Assembly: GCA_036824005.1 (NCBI GenBank)
Contig: DAITBA010000001.1
Location: forward strand, 744,001 to 808,000
Length of the DNA: 64,000 nt
Source of the DNA: DAITBA01 sp036824005
GTDB taxonomy: Bacteria; Pseudomonadota; Gammaproteobacteria; Burkholderiales; Rhodocyclaceae
Direction: 5' to 3'
The notes under the pieces were generated by a model. That model did no database searches and was not told the DNA's origin. It saw only the letters and a list, made by a program, of their open reading frames with translations. How positions within the stretch are numbered: position 1 is the first letter of the stretch; every line of letters begins with the position of its first letter. This document shows, piece after piece, positions 17,603 through 26,607 of this stretch. A program made the translations under genes and the position numbers.

Positions 17603-18096
17603 CGAGCTACTCATCGGGAGTGCAGGCGGCTGTCCGGCCATTGCTTCGCGCCCAGCTGCGGCACAGTGGCGGCCCCATTGCCCAACTCGATTTCGTGCGC
17701 CGACAGGTGCGACGACTTGATCGCCCGCGCTGTCCTAGAAGAACTGGCCGGTTGGCGACCGTACGGCGGGCGCTCTTTGCCACACTGGGCCAGCCGACTC
17801 GGATCAATTCGTCAGCCGGAACGTCGGCTATCTCGGCGGCTGACGCAACGACGACCGGTGGCTCATGGCCGATAGCATCCGCCCAGCTCCGACTCCGCCG
17901 CATTACAGTGACCGGCTACCTGATTACGGGCGGTCTTACGGCCAACTTACCTTGGCCACGCCCGATAGCCCAGCCCTGCCACCGTCTGGCTGCCATCCCG
18001 CGAGACTACTCGCCGCGGATGAGCCGGGGGTGCGCGCCGAGCCGGACTTCGGCTGCGGCGAGGTGCTTTTCGGTGCGGGAGCTGAGCGCCCGCGTG
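17603..18096. other. Non-coding, degenerate region
   Basis: No gene is convincing in either strand across 494 bp. The sequence has weak, imperfect repeats of about 100 bp (compare CACAGTGG near 17663 with CACACTGG near 17783, each followed by TTCGT and GCCG words). It looks like decayed repetitive DNA. Confidence 0.45.
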
Positions 18097-19131
18097 CTAC
18101 TCGCCGAACAAGTCCGGCGCGCCCGCCGCCGGCTGCGCCAGGCCGAAGTGGCGATAGATCGCCGCGGTGGCGATGCGTCCGCGCGGGGTGCGCTGCAGGT
18201 AGCCCTGCTGGATGAGGAAGGGTTCGAGCACGTCTTCGATGGTGTCGCGCGCCTCGCCGATGGCGGCGGCGAGGTTGTCCAGACCGACCGGCCCGCCGCT
18301 GAATTTTTCGATCACCGCGCCGAGCAGTTTTCGGTCCATGACGTCTAGGCCGAGCTGGTCCACGTCGAGCATGGACAGCGCGGCATCGGCTACCGGCGCG
18401 CTGATCCGGCCTTCGGCCCTGACCTCGGCATAGTCGCGCACGCGCCGCAGCAGGCGGTTGGCGACGCGCGGCGTGCCGCGTGCCCGGCGCGCGATCTCGA
18501 AGGCGCCCTCGGCGACGATCTCGACGTTCAGCAGTTGCGCCGAGCGGGTGATGATTTTCGTCAGCTCCTCGGGCGTGTAGAACTCCAGCCGCGCGACGAT
18601 GCCGAAGCGGTCGCGCAGCGGATTGGTCAGCATGCCGGCGCGCGTGGTGGCGCCCACCAGGGTGAACGGCGGCAGGTCGAGCTTCACCGAACGCGCCGCC
18701 GGGCCCTCGCCGATCATGATGTCGATCTGGAAATCCTCCAGCGCCGGATAGAGGATTTCCTCCACCACCGGAGACAGGCGGTGGATTTCGTCGATGAACA
18801 GCACGTCGTGGGGTTCGAGGTTGGTGAGGATGGCGGCGAGGTCGCCGGCGCGCTCCAGCACCGGGCCCGAGGTGTGACGCAAGTTGACGCCGAGCTCATG
18901 GGCGACGATGTGGGCCAGCGTCGTCTTGCCCAGCCCCGGCGGACCGAACAGCAGCACGTGGTCCAGGGCCTCCCGCCGTTTGCGCGTCGCTTCGATGAAG
19001 ATGGCGAGCTGATCGCGGATTTTCTGCTGGCCGACGTATTCGTCGAGGCGCTTCGGGCGCAGCGCCCGCTCGATGACATCTTCCTGGGGCGAGGCCGGCG
19101 CAGCGGAGATCAGGCGGTCGGTTTCGATCAT
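18097..19131 (-). CDS. ruvB: Holliday junction branch migration ATPase RuvB
   Basis: 344-aa AAA+ motor that, with RuvA, drives Holliday-junction branch migration. The N-terminus contains RPKRLDEYVGQ, Walker A GPPGLGKTT (about residues 64-72), Walker B FIDEIHRL and sensor-1 GATTRAG. A C-terminal winged helix carries GYLQRTPRGR. It lies 22 bp after ruvA. Confidence 0.97.
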   Translation of the reverse strand: MIETDRLISAAPASPQEDVIERALRPKRLDEYVGQQKIRDQLAIFIEATRKRREALDHVLLFGPPGLGKTTLAHIVAHELGVNLRHTSGPVLERAGDLAAILTNLEPHDVLFIDEIHRLSPVVEEILYPALEDFQIDIMIGEGPAARSVKLDLPPFTLVGATTRAGMLTNPLRDRFGIVARLEFYTPEELTKIITRSAQLLNVEIVAEGAFEIARRARGTPRVANRLLRRVRDYAEVRAEGRISAPVADAALSMLDVDQLGLDVMDRKLLGAVIEKFSGGPVGLDNLAAAIGEARDTIEDVLEPFLIQQGYLQRTPRGRIATAAIYRHFGLAQPAAGAPDLFGE

Positions 19132-19153
19132 GGGCGTAGTGTAGACCAGCCGC

Positions 19154-19735
19154 TCATACCTTCGACAGCAGCTTCAGCGCCTGCCGTATGCCGTCCGAGA
19201 CCGAGACATCGGCGGGCAGTTGCTTCATCGCCGCCTGCGCCTCGCGCTCGTTGTAGCCCAAGGCGAGCAGGGCGTTGAGGATATCGCTGCTGCTTGAGGC
19301 AGCAGGCGCGGCCGCGGTCGAGAGGCTGACGGTCCTGGGCAGTTTGTCGCGCAGCTCCAGCAGCAGGCGCTCGGCGGTCTTCTTGCCGATGCCGGGGATC
19401 TTCGTCAGCCGGCCGGCTTCCTGCATTGCCACGGCCTGGACCAGATCGGCGACGGATAGGCCGGAGAGCACCGCCAGCGCCGTGCGCGCGCCGATGCCGC
19501 TGATCCTGAGCAGTTGCCGGAAGGCGGCGCGCTCGCCCTCGGTGGCGAAGCCATAGAGGAAGTGGCCGTCCTCGCGCACCAGCAGGTGGGTGTGCAGGTT
19601 CACCCGCTCGCCGGCGGCCGGCAGGTTGTAAAAGGTGCTCATGGGCACGTCCAGCTCGTAGCCGACGCCTTGCACGTCGAGGGTGATCTGGGGCGGATTC
19701 TTTTCCAGCAGGATACCGGTCAGGCGGCCGATCAT
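19154..19735 (-). CDS. ruvA: Holliday junction DNA helicase RuvA
   Basis: 193 aa from the ATG at 19735, which overlaps the preceding phosphatase stop codon (ATGA). The OB-fold N-terminus is MIGRLTGILLEKNPPQITLD. Two helix-hairpin-helix motifs (ISGIGARTALAVL and IPGIGKKTAERLLLEL) and the C-terminal RuvB-binding domain (ALLALGYNEREA) follow. A longer open frame upstream is a shadow of the phosphatase gene. Confidence 0.96.
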   Translation of the reverse strand: MIGRLTGILLEKNPPQITLDVQGVGYELDVPMSTFYNLPAAGERVNLHTHLLVREDGHFLYGFATEGERAAFRQLLRISGIGARTALAVLSGLSVADLVQAVAMQEAGRLTKIPGIGKKTAERLLLELRDKLPRTVSLSTAAAPAASSSSDILNALLALGYNEREAQAAMKQLPADVSVSDGIRQALKLLSKV

Positions 19736-20436
19736 TGCAGGTGTCCGGAAGTCTGGCGTTGGTCGGGCATGCCCTCTGCAAGCAGCGCGATCACGCCATG
19801 CAGCGTGGGTTCCACGCGCACGCCCAGGGCGAGCAGATCGGCATCGGGGGCGAGCACGTCGGGCACCATGACCACCTGCATGCCGGCGGCCAGGGCGGCG
19901 CGCACGCCGGCGTTGGAATCCTCCAGCACCAGACAGGCGGGCGGCGTCACGGCGAGCGCCTCGGCCGCGGCGAGAAAAATGTCCGGAGCCGGTTTGCCGC
20001 GCGCCACCTCGTCGCCGCACACCAGGGCGTCGAAGCGCTCCAGCAGGCCGACGCGCCGCATCTTGCGCAGTGCCCGCTCGCGCCCGGTTGAGGTCGCCAC
20101 GGCGCGCGGCAACCCCAGGGCGTCGAGCAGGTCCAGCAGCGCTTCGACGCCCGGCTTGATCGGCACGCCGTGCTCGTCGATGTGGGCGTCATAGTGGCGG
20201 CGAAAACCCTGGCGCAGCCCTTCCAGCGGCGCGCCTTCGCCGTAGCGGGCGCGCAGGATGGCGTCGGAATCGACGATGTTGCGTCCGACGAGGCTCAGCC
20301 CGGTTTGCTCCTCCCACTCCAGGCCCAGTTCCCGGGCACATCGGGCAATGACGGCCAGCGCCAGCCGCTCGCTGTCGAGCAGCAGGCCGTCCATGTCGAA
20401 GAGCACGGCAGTGATGGGAGTGTCTGTTGTGTTCAT
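19732..20436 (-). CDS. HAD-superfamily phosphatase
   Basis: 234-aa haloacid-dehalogenase hydrolase of the beta-phosphoglucomutase/phosphatase type. Motif I is FDMDGLLLDS, motif II VATST, motif III GKPAPDIFL, motif IV VLEDSNAGVRAA. The start is the ATG at 20436. It lies between ruvC and ruvA and overlaps ruvA by 4 bp, so it is part of the ruv operon here, an unusual insertion. The substrate is unknown, and a housekeeping phosphatase is likely. Confidence 0.85.
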   Translation of the reverse strand: MNTTDTPITAVLFDMDGLLLDSERLALAVIARCARELGLEWEEQTGLSLVGRNIVDSDAILRARYGEGAPLEGLRQGFRRHYDAHIDEHGVPIKPGVEALLDLLDALGLPRAVATSTGRERALRKMRRVGLLERFDALVCGDEVARGKPAPDIFLAAAEALAVTPPACLVLEDSNAGVRAALAAGMQVVMVPDVLAPDADLLALGVRVEPTLHGVIALLAEGMPDQRQTSGHLQ

Positions 20437-20450
20437 CGGCAAAAGAGCAA

Positions 20451-20580
20451 TTCACCACGAAGAACACCAAGGACACCAAGGAAATTCAGATCTCCGAAGC
20501 ATTGGTACCGTGCGCGCAGCGGGTACAAGCAATTCTTTTGGCAACTATCGGCTTTCATTCTTGGTGTCCTTGGTGGTGTC
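20451..20580. repeat. Intergenic inverted repeat element, copy B (ruvC/phosphatase)
   Basis: Left arm TTCACCACGAAGAACACCAA... (20451-20482) and right arm TTGGTGTCCTTGGTGGTGT (20561-20579). Here the unit is the CACCAAGGA variant rather than CACAGAGGA. The element separates ruvC from the phosphatase and ruvA. Confidence 0.75.
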
Positions 20581-20596
20581 AACAATGTTTTTGGGT

Positions 20597-21133
20597 TTAT
20601 CCAATCAGCCGTCCCTTGCGCACGCGATAGCCCGTGGTCGCCAGCGCGCCCAGTCCCTGGCCGCCGTGGGCGTGGCAGATGGCGCAGGCGAGCGCGTCGG
20701 CGGCGTCGGCGCTCGGGTCGCCGGGCAGGGCGAGCAGCCGCCGCACCATGTGCTGCACCTGCTCCTTGCCGGCTTTGCCGTGGCCGACCACCGCCTGCTT
20801 GATCTGCAGTGCGGTGTATTCAGCCACCGGCAGATGGCAGGACACGGCGGCGCAGATGGCGGCGCCGCGCGCCTGGCCGAGCATCAAGGTGGATTGGGGA
20901 TTGACGTTCACGAACACTTTTTCCACCGCCACCTGCTGCGGGCGGTGGGCGGCGATCACCTCGCCCAGGCCATCCAGGATGGATTTCAGGCGCATGGGCA
21001 ACTCACCCTCGGGGATGCGCACGCAGCCGCTGGTTACGTAGCGCAGGACGTTGCCCGATTTCTCGATCACCCCGAAGCCGGTGATGCGCAGCCCCGGATC
21101 GATGCCGAGAATGCGGACGGCGGCGGCGCTCAC
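20597..21133 (-). CDS. ruvC: Crossover junction endodeoxyribonuclease RuvC
   Basis: 178 aa from a GTG at 21133. Acidic catalytic residues are seen in ILGIDPGLRITGFGV, VAVEKVFVNVNPQS and DPSADAADALACAICH. It resolves the Holliday junctions moved by RuvAB. No in-frame ATG lies nearby, because the ATG at 21144 is out of frame and hits a stop at once, so GTG is the start. Confidence 0.95.
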   Translation of the reverse strand: MSAAAVRILGIDPGLRITGFGVIEKSGNVLRYVTSGCVRIPEGELPMRLKSILDGLGEVIAAHRPQQVAVEKVFVNVNPQSTLMLGQARGAAICAAVSCHLPVAEYTALQIKQAVVGHGKAGKEQVQHMVRRLLALPGDPSADAADALACAICHAHGGQGLGALATTGYRVRKGRLIG

Positions 21134-21144
21134 GCGTGGCGCAT

Positions 21145-21465
21145 TCAGTCGACCACCACGGCCGTGCCGCTGACGCACACCATCAGCATGCCGTTGTCCT
21201 GGCCGAGGACTTCGTAGTCGATGTCGATGCCGACGATGGCGTTGGCGCCTTTCTTCTGCGCCGCTTCCGCCATTTCGTCGAAGGCGATCTGGCGCGCGTC
21301 GGCCAGCGACTTCTCGTAGGCGCCAGCGCGGCCGCCGACGATGTTGCGCACCGCGGCGAACATGTCCTTGAAGATGTTGGCGCCGATGATCGCCTCGCCG
21401 GTGACGACACCGATGTAGGCGCGCACCGGGTGGCCTTCGATGGTGGGGGTGGTGGTCATGCGCAT
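21145..21465 (-). CDS. ybjQ: YbjQ/UPF0145 family protein
   Basis: 106-aa protein with the conserved GVVTGEAIIGANIFKD start, then ARQIAFDEMAEAA and ANAIVGIDIDYE. The family is sometimes called a heavy-metal-binding domain, but its function is not established. A GGAGG ribosome-binding site sits 8 bp before the ATG. It lies between yebC and ruvC in the same operon. Confidence 0.85.
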   Translation of the reverse strand: MRMTTTPTIEGHPVRAYIGVVTGEAIIGANIFKDMFAAVRNIVGGRAGAYEKSLADARQIAFDEMAEAAQKKGANAIVGIDIDYEVLGQDNGMLMVCVSGTAVVVD

Positions 21466-21492
21466 GGCGGTGTCCTCCGTCGCTGCGGGAAT

Positions 21493-22221
21493 TCAGGCTT
21501 CCTCGATGGCGGCGCTGGTGTAGACGTCCTGCACGTCGTCGAGGTTTTCCAGGGCGTCGAGCAGCCTCTGCATCTTGGCGCCGTCGTCGCCGGCGAGCAC
21601 GGTTTCGTTGAGCGGCTTCATGGTCACCTCGGCGTATTCCGGCTTCAGCCGGGCCTTGGCGAACGCATCCTTCACCGCTTCGAAATCGGCGGGCGCGCAT
21701 ACCACTTCCACGCTGCCGTCATCGTTGGTGAACACGTCTTCGGCGCCGGCTTCGAGGGCCGCCTCCATCACCTTGTCCTCGCTCGTGCCGGGCGCGAAAA
21801 CGAACTGGCCGCAGTGCTTGAACATGAACGCCACCGAGCCGTCGGTGCCAAGATTGCCGCCGTGCTTGGTGAAGGCGTGGCGTACCTCGGCCACGGTGCG
21901 CGTGCGGTTGTCGGTGAGGCAGTCCACCATCACCGCCGCGCCGCCGATGCCGTAGCCCTCGTAGCGGATCTCCTCGTAGTTGGCGCCCTCGAGCTGGCCG
22001 CTGCCGCGCTTGATGGCGTTCTCCACGGTGTCCTTGGGCATGTTGTTCTCGCGCGCCTTGTCCATGGCCAGGCGCAGGCGCGGGTTGGCGCTTGGATCCC
22101 CGCCGCCAAGCTTGGCGGCGACCGTGATTTCCTTGATCAACCGGGTGAAAATCTTGCCGCGCTTGGCGTCAGCGGCGGCTTTCTTGTGCTTGATGTTGGC
22201 CCATTTGGAATGACCTGCCAT
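21493..22221 (-). CDS. yebC: YebC/PmpR family protein (TACO1 homologue)
   Basis: 242-aa protein beginning MAGHSKWANIKHKKAAADAK, the signature of the YebC family. It was long annotated as a transcriptional regulator. Recent work links the family to translation of proline-rich stretches. It usually heads the ruvCAB operon, as here. Confidence 0.95.
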   Translation of the reverse strand: MAGHSKWANIKHKKAAADAKRGKIFTRLIKEITVAAKLGGGDPSANPRLRLAMDKARENNMPKDTVENAIKRGSGQLEGANYEEIRYEGYGIGGAAVMVDCLTDNRTRTVAEVRHAFTKHGGNLGTDGSVAFMFKHCGQFVFAPGTSEDKVMEAALEAGAEDVFTNDDGSVEVVCAPADFEAVKDAFAKARLKPEYAEVTMKPLNETVLAGDDGAKMQRLLDALENLDDVQDVYTSAAIEEA

Positions 22222-22301
22222 AGATGCCTCGAAGTCGCGTATCTGCTGTTAGAATCAAATGGATAGTTCGACCGTCATTATACCGTTCCGGAGGATGGCC
22301 C

Positions 22302-23834
22302 ATGGCTGAACCGCTCTGCATCGCCGAAGTTGTCGAAGGATCCGATCGACGGCTGGTTGAACTGCTGCCGGGCATGGCCAACCGCCATGGCCTGATCACC
22401 GGCGCCACGGGCACGGGCAAGACGGTGACGCTGCAGAGCATCGCCGAGCGGCTGTCCTACATCGGCGTGCCGGTGTTCATGGCCGACGTCAAGGGCGACC
22501 TGTCCGGACTGGGCGCCGCGGGCACGGTGACGCCCAAGCTGCAGGAGCGGCTCAAGCTGCTCGCCCTGGACGAGAGCTTCGTGCCCTATGCCAGCACCGT
22601 GACCTTCTGGGACGTGTTTGGCGAGAACGGCCATCCGGTGCGCGCCACCGTCTCCGACATGGGGCCGCTGCTGCTCGGCCGGTTGCTCGATCTGAACGAG
22701 GTGCAGTCCGGGGTGCTGACCCTGGTGTTCAAGATCGCCGATGACAACGGCCTGCTGCTGCTCGATCTCAAGGACCTGCGGGCCATGGTGCAATTCGTGG
22801 GCGAGCGTGCCGGCGAATTCACCACCGCCTACGGCAACATCTCCACCGCTTCCATCGGCGCCATCCAGCGCGGCCTGCTGACCCTGGAGCAGCAGGGGGG
22901 CGAGGAGTTCTTCGGCGAGCCGATGCTGGACATCGCCGACCTGATGCGCACCGACGCCAACGGTCGCGGCGTGATCAACATCCTGGCTGCAGACAAGCTC
23001 TACAATTCGCCGCGGCTGTATGCCACCTTCCTGCTCTGGCTGCTGGCCGAATTGTTCGAGCAGTTGCCGGAGATCGGCGATCCCGAACAGCCGAAGCTGG
23101 TGTTCTTCTTCGACGAGGCGCACCTGCTGTTCAACGACGCGCCCCAGGCGCTGCTGGAAAAGATCGAGCAGGTGGTGCGGCTGATTCGCTCCAAGGGCGT
23201 GGGCGTGTTCTTCGTCACCCAGAATCCGCTGGATGTGCCGGAGAGCGTGCTGGCGCAGCTGGGCAACCGCGTGCAGCATGCCCTGCGCGCCTTCACGCCC
23301 AAGGATCAGAAGGCCGTCAAGACCGCGGCCGAGACCATGCGCGCCAATCCCAAGTTCGATGCTGCCACGGCCATCACCGAACTGGGCACAGGCGAGGCCT
23401 TGGTCTCCTTCCTCGATGCCAAGGGGCGCCCGAACGTCGTCGAGCGCGCCTACGTCCTGCCGCCGGCGAGCCGGCTCGGGCCGCTGACGGCGCCGGAGCG
23501 GCAGGCACTGATGCAGTCCTCCGGCATGCAGGCGAAGTACGGTCAGACCTTGGACCGGGAGTCGGCTTACGAGAGGCTCAAGGCGGGCTTCGGCACCACT
23601 GCGGAGCAGGGCGGCGTGCCCGCGGGCGGCGAGGCCGGGCAACCTGCCGAAGGCGGTGGGCTGCTGGGCGGCCTGGGGGACATTCTGTTCGGCAGCACCG
23701 GGCCGCGCGGCGGCAAGCGCGACGGCGTGGTGCAAACCGCGGCCAAGAGCGTGGCGCGCACCGTCGGCTCAACTATCGGCCGCGAAATTGTGCGCGGCGT
23801 GCTCGGTTCGCTGCTCGGCGGGCGGCGGCGGTAG
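22302..23834 (+). CDS. yjgR: HerA-like ATPase of the YjgR/DUF853 family
   Basis: 510 aa from the ATG at 22302 with GGAGGA just upstream. Walker A is TGATGTGKTVTLQ and Walker B is LVFFFDEAHLLF. The segments VKGDLSGLGAAG and GVGVFFVTQNPLDVPE are typical of DUF853. The C-terminus has a Gly-rich linker and a basic helical tail. It is a soluble predicted ATPase of unknown role. It is divergent from yebC, with only about 80 bp shared between the two start codons. Confidence 0.88.
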   Translation: MAEPLCIAEVVEGSDRRLVELLPGMANRHGLITGATGTGKTVTLQSIAERLSYIGVPVFMADVKGDLSGLGAAGTVTPKLQERLKLLALDESFVPYASTVTFWDVFGENGHPVRATVSDMGPLLLGRLLDLNEVQSGVLTLVFKIADDNGLLLLDLKDLRAMVQFVGERAGEFTTAYGNISTASIGAIQRGLLTLEQQGGEEFFGEPMLDIADLMRTDANGRGVINILAADKLYNSPRLYATFLLWLLAELFEQLPEIGDPEQPKLVFFFDEAHLLFNDAPQALLEKIEQVVRLIRSKGVGVFFVTQNPLDVPESVLAQLGNRVQHALRAFTPKDQKAVKTAAETMRANPKFDAATAITELGTGEALVSFLDAKGRPNVVERAYVLPPASRLGPLTAPERQALMQSSGMQAKYGQTLDRESAYERLKAGFGTTAEQGGVPAGGEAGQPAEGGGLLGGLGDILFGSTGPRGGKRDGVVQTAAKSVARTVGSTIGREIVRGVLGSLLGGRRR

Positions 23835-23840
23835 TTCGAT

Positions 23841-23929
23841 TTCACCACGGAGGACGCAGAGGACGCAGGGGAACTCAAAGACAAGAAGCATTCGTCCCCC
23901 TCTGTGTCCTCTGAGTCCTCTGTGGTGAG
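23841..23929. repeat. Intergenic inverted repeat element, copy C (yjgR/eamA)
   Basis: Left arm TTCACCACGGAGGACGCAGA... and right arm ...GTCCTCTGAGTCCTCTGTGG are near-perfect reverse complements, with a spacer of about 30 bp. It begins 7 bp after the yjgR stop codon, and the right arm ends 10 bp before the next start codon. Confidence 0.8.
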
Positions 23930-23938
23930 CATTGTTCG

Positions 23939-24820
23939 GTGAGCGCTTCCGCTGTCGGCGTCTGGCTCGCCGCCATTGCCGCGCTCGGGTTCTCCTTCAA
24001 GGCGATCTTCGTCAAGCTCGGACTCGCCCACGGCGCCGACGCGGTCACCTTGCTCGCCCTGCGCATGGGCTTCGCATTGCCGGTGTTCATCTGCGTCGCC
24101 TGGCGCAGCGGCGCCTCAGGGCTCGAGCGGCGCGACTGGCTGTGGCTGGCGGCACTGGGAATGTCGGGCTACTACCTCTCCAGCCTGTTCGATTTTCTTG
24201 GCCTGCAGTACATCAGCGCCGGCCTCGAGCGGCTGATCCTGTTTACCTACCCGACACTGGTGCTCCTCTTTTCGGCGCTGTTGCTCGGTCAGAAGATTCG
24301 GCCGGCGGCCTGGGGCGCGCTCGCGCTGTGCTATGCCGGCATCGGTCTCGCCGTGTCCCACGACCTGACCATTGCCGGCGACTCGCGCAGCCTGATGGTT
24401 GGCAGCCTGTGGGTGTTCGCCAGCGCGGTGAGCTACGCGCTGTTCTGGATGGGCAGCGGCCACGTCGTCACACGCGTCGGCGCAACACGCCTGTCGGCCT
24501 TCGCCTCGATCTTCGCCTGCCTGTTCGTGCTCGGTCATTTCGCTGCGACGCACCCGCTCCAAGCGCTGCTCGTGCCGCCGCGCGCGTACCTCGATGGCCT
24601 GGCGCTGGCGCTGCTGTGCACCGTGCTGCCGATCTGGCTCCAGGCCGAGTCCATTCGACGCATCGGCGCGCCGACCGCCGCGCTGGTTGGCACGTTGGGG
24701 CCGGTGATAACCATTATTCTTGGCTGGTGGATCCTCGGGGAGGCAATGGCACCAAGCCAACTCGCCGGCGCGGGACTGGTGATCGCCGGCGTGCTGCTGG
24801 TGAGCCTGAAGCGGACGTAG
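23939..24820 (+). CDS. DMT-superfamily (EamA) transporter
   Basis: 293-aa protein with ten predicted membrane helices in two EamA repeats. The first contains ALGFSFKAIFVKLGLAHGAD, and the second ends in GPVITIILGWWILGEAM. It starts at a GTG (23939). Members export amino acids, metabolites or drugs. The cargo cannot be inferred. Confidence 0.82.
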   Translation: MSASAVGVWLAAIAALGFSFKAIFVKLGLAHGADAVTLLALRMGFALPVFICVAWRSGASGLERRDWLWLAALGMSGYYLSSLFDFLGLQYISAGLERLILFTYPTLVLLFSALLLGQKIRPAAWGALALCYAGIGLAVSHDLTIAGDSRSLMVGSLWVFASAVSYALFWMGSGHVVTRVGATRLSAFASIFACLFVLGHFAATHPLQALLVPPRAYLDGLALALLCTVLPIWLQAESIRRIGAPTAALVGTLGPVITIILGWWILGEAMAPSQLAGAGLVIAGVLLVSLKRT

Positions 24821-25485
24821 TGCCGTGTGCCGCAACCGGAGCTACAAAGCATGGCGCGGAGGATCGGGATTCTTATGCCGCGAATCGGATGGACAGGACA
24901 CTCGCCGCGCGCCGACGCGAGCTTGAACTGACTGACCGCAGCACGCATCGCCCCTGCCAACTCTTCGAGACGGCGAGCCGTGTCGGCCGTTACCGTCGAG
25001 GCGGCGCTATTCTCTTCTGACATCTGCGCCACCTTCTCGAGCTTCTGCAGGTAACTCAGCCTGCTACCCTGCGATTCTGGATTGCACACCCCCTATCATT
25101 TGGCGCTAAAGAACATCGTCCCCCATCCGATAACGTGGTCGTGACGGACGCCGACGCCGGCGCAGCGATTGCTGCATTGGGCCGGCAGGCCGCGAATCCG
25201 CCAACCGCACCAGACAGGGACTCCTCCCAGTCGTCCTCGCGCGCCACATGGCGCGTCGAGCCCGCCAAGCTCCGAACCTCGCTTGTGCTTGTTGTGTTCG
25301 TGCTGTCCCTTGGGCGCATCCTGGATGCCGCCGGGGGTCCGCGCGCAGGTAGCATTGGAACGCACCATAGCGAGTGATCTGCCCGGCTGATCGTGATTAC
25401 GCGTCCTCGGACGAGGGACACGATGGCAACTTCGCGTCCGCAGGTTCCACGGGATGCCATGGCAGCGCACCAAAGGAGACAAACA
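24821..25485. other. Intergenic region with a chemoreceptor remnant
   Basis: No intact gene in 665 bp. The minus strand at 24909-25059 encodes a recognisable chemoreceptor C-terminus (separate entry). The rest shows only shadow frames. Confidence 0.6.
24909..25059 (-). pseudogene. Remnant of a methyl-accepting chemotaxis protein C-terminus
   Basis: The minus-strand frame reads SYLQKLEKVAQMSEENSAAS..., then TARRLEELAGAMRAAVSQFKL. This is the conserved end of an MCP signalling domain, where MSEENSAA and LEELA..MR..V..FK are typical. There is no upstream hairpin-tip sequence and no start, so only about 50 codons survive. It faces the intact CZB chemoreceptor gene. Confidence 0.65.
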
Positions 25486-26607
25486 ATGTTTGGAATGACA
25501 TGGAGGCTCAAGCCCCCTGGACAAGAAGCGAAGCTTGCCGAGGCGGCGTCGGCCCTGCAGAGCTGCAAGGCGCAGATCGAAACGCTGCATAAGGACAAGG
25601 ACGGTATTGCTCAGGAACGGGACAGGATGCGTGACCGCCTCGCGGTATTCGATGCGTTGTCGGAGCGACTCAAGCTCTACGGCGACTCGGCGGTTCAGGT
25701 TCAAAGTACGGTGGCATCGCTAGCCATGGCCATGAAGGAGGAGAGCAAGCATTCCGTGCACGCCTGCTCGACCCTCAGCGCCAACGTCTCGGCCATCGAG
25801 CGCATCACCGACAACCTGCGGCAAATGGCCCAGCGCACCAACAGCACCGCCGCCAAGGTCGAGCAGTTGAACGGCCGTACCAACCAGATCGGCGGCATTG
25901 TTCAGCTCATCAAGGAAATCGCCGACCAGACCAACCTGCTGGCGCTCAATGCTGCCATCGAGGCGGCACGTGCCGGAGAGCAAGGCCGCGGCTTCGCGGT
26001 GGTGGCGGACGAGGTACGCAAGCTTGCCGAGCGCACGACGCATGCCACCAGCGATATCGCCACGCTCGTACGCACGATCCAGGAAGAAACGCACGCAGTG
26101 AAGGTGATGATGGAACTATCGCCCCAGGAGGCGACCGGCTTCGCTGAGGACGGCCAGGAAGCGGTGCGCAGCATGAACGATCTCATGGACCTCAACAGCA
26201 AAATGACGGGCACCATCGCCGCCAGCGCCCTGCGCAGCTTCGTCGAGACCGCAAAGATCGATCACCTCGTCTACAAGTTCGAGATCTACAAGGTCTTCCT
26301 CGGCATCTCTGGCAAGAAGGCGGAGGACTTCGCCAGCCACACCGGCTGCCGGCTGGGCAAGTGGTACTACGAGGGCGATGGCAGGCAGTGCTTCGCGAAA
26401 CTCCCTGGCTATCGGGAAGTGGAACCGGCACACATAAGGTTTCACCAGTGCGGTGTCGAGGCGGTGCGACAGCTCCATGCCGGTCAGCGGGAACCCGCTT
26501 TGGAGAAAGTGTTGGAGATGGAGCAGCAGAGCTTCAAGGTGCTGGAGGAACTGGAACGAATGGCCATCGCCGGCCACGATGACCCGTCGGTTCTGTGCAT
26601 CGCGTGA
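25486..26607 (+). CDS. Soluble chemoreceptor-like protein with CZB zinc-binding domain
   Basis: 373 aa from the ATG at 25486 (AAAGGAGAC ribosome-binding site). There is no membrane segment, so it is cytoplasmic. An N-terminal coiled coil leads into an MCP signalling domain with the hairpin-tip EIADQTNLLALNAAIEAARAGE and FAVVADEVRKLAER. A C-terminal CZB domain includes KIDHLVYKFEIYKVFLG, GCRLGKWYYEGDG and HIRFHQC, with the His/Cys ligands of zinc-binding CZB receptors. The usual second half of the coiled-coil arm looks shortened. It may sense zinc or oxidants. Confidence 0.82.
   Translation: MFGMTWRLKPPGQEAKLAEAASALQSCKAQIETLHKDKDGIAQERDRMRDRLAVFDALSERLKLYGDSAVQVQSTVASLAMAMKEESKHSVHACSTLSANVSAIERITDNLRQMAQRTNSTAAKVEQLNGRTNQIGGIVQLIKEIADQTNLLALNAAIEAARAGEQGRGFAVVADEVRKLAERTTHATSDIATLVRTIQEETHAVKVMMELSPQEATGFAEDGQEAVRSMNDLMDLNSKMTGTIAASALRSFVETAKIDHLVYKFEIYKVFLGISGKKAEDFASHTGCRLGKWYYEGDGRQCFAKLPGYREVEPAHIRFHQCGVEAVRQLHAGQREPALEKVLEMEQQSFKVLEELERMAIAGHDDPSVLCIA

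Noticed and set aside
20597..21700. 367-codon minus-strand frame covering ruvC
   Set aside because: The first half is Arg/His-rich shadow sequence over ybjQ. RuvC starts at the GTG at 21133.
22278..23735. 485-codon minus-strand frame opposite yjgR
   Set aside because: Shadow of the Walker-motif ATPase on the plus strand, rich in His/Gln/Arg without any domain.
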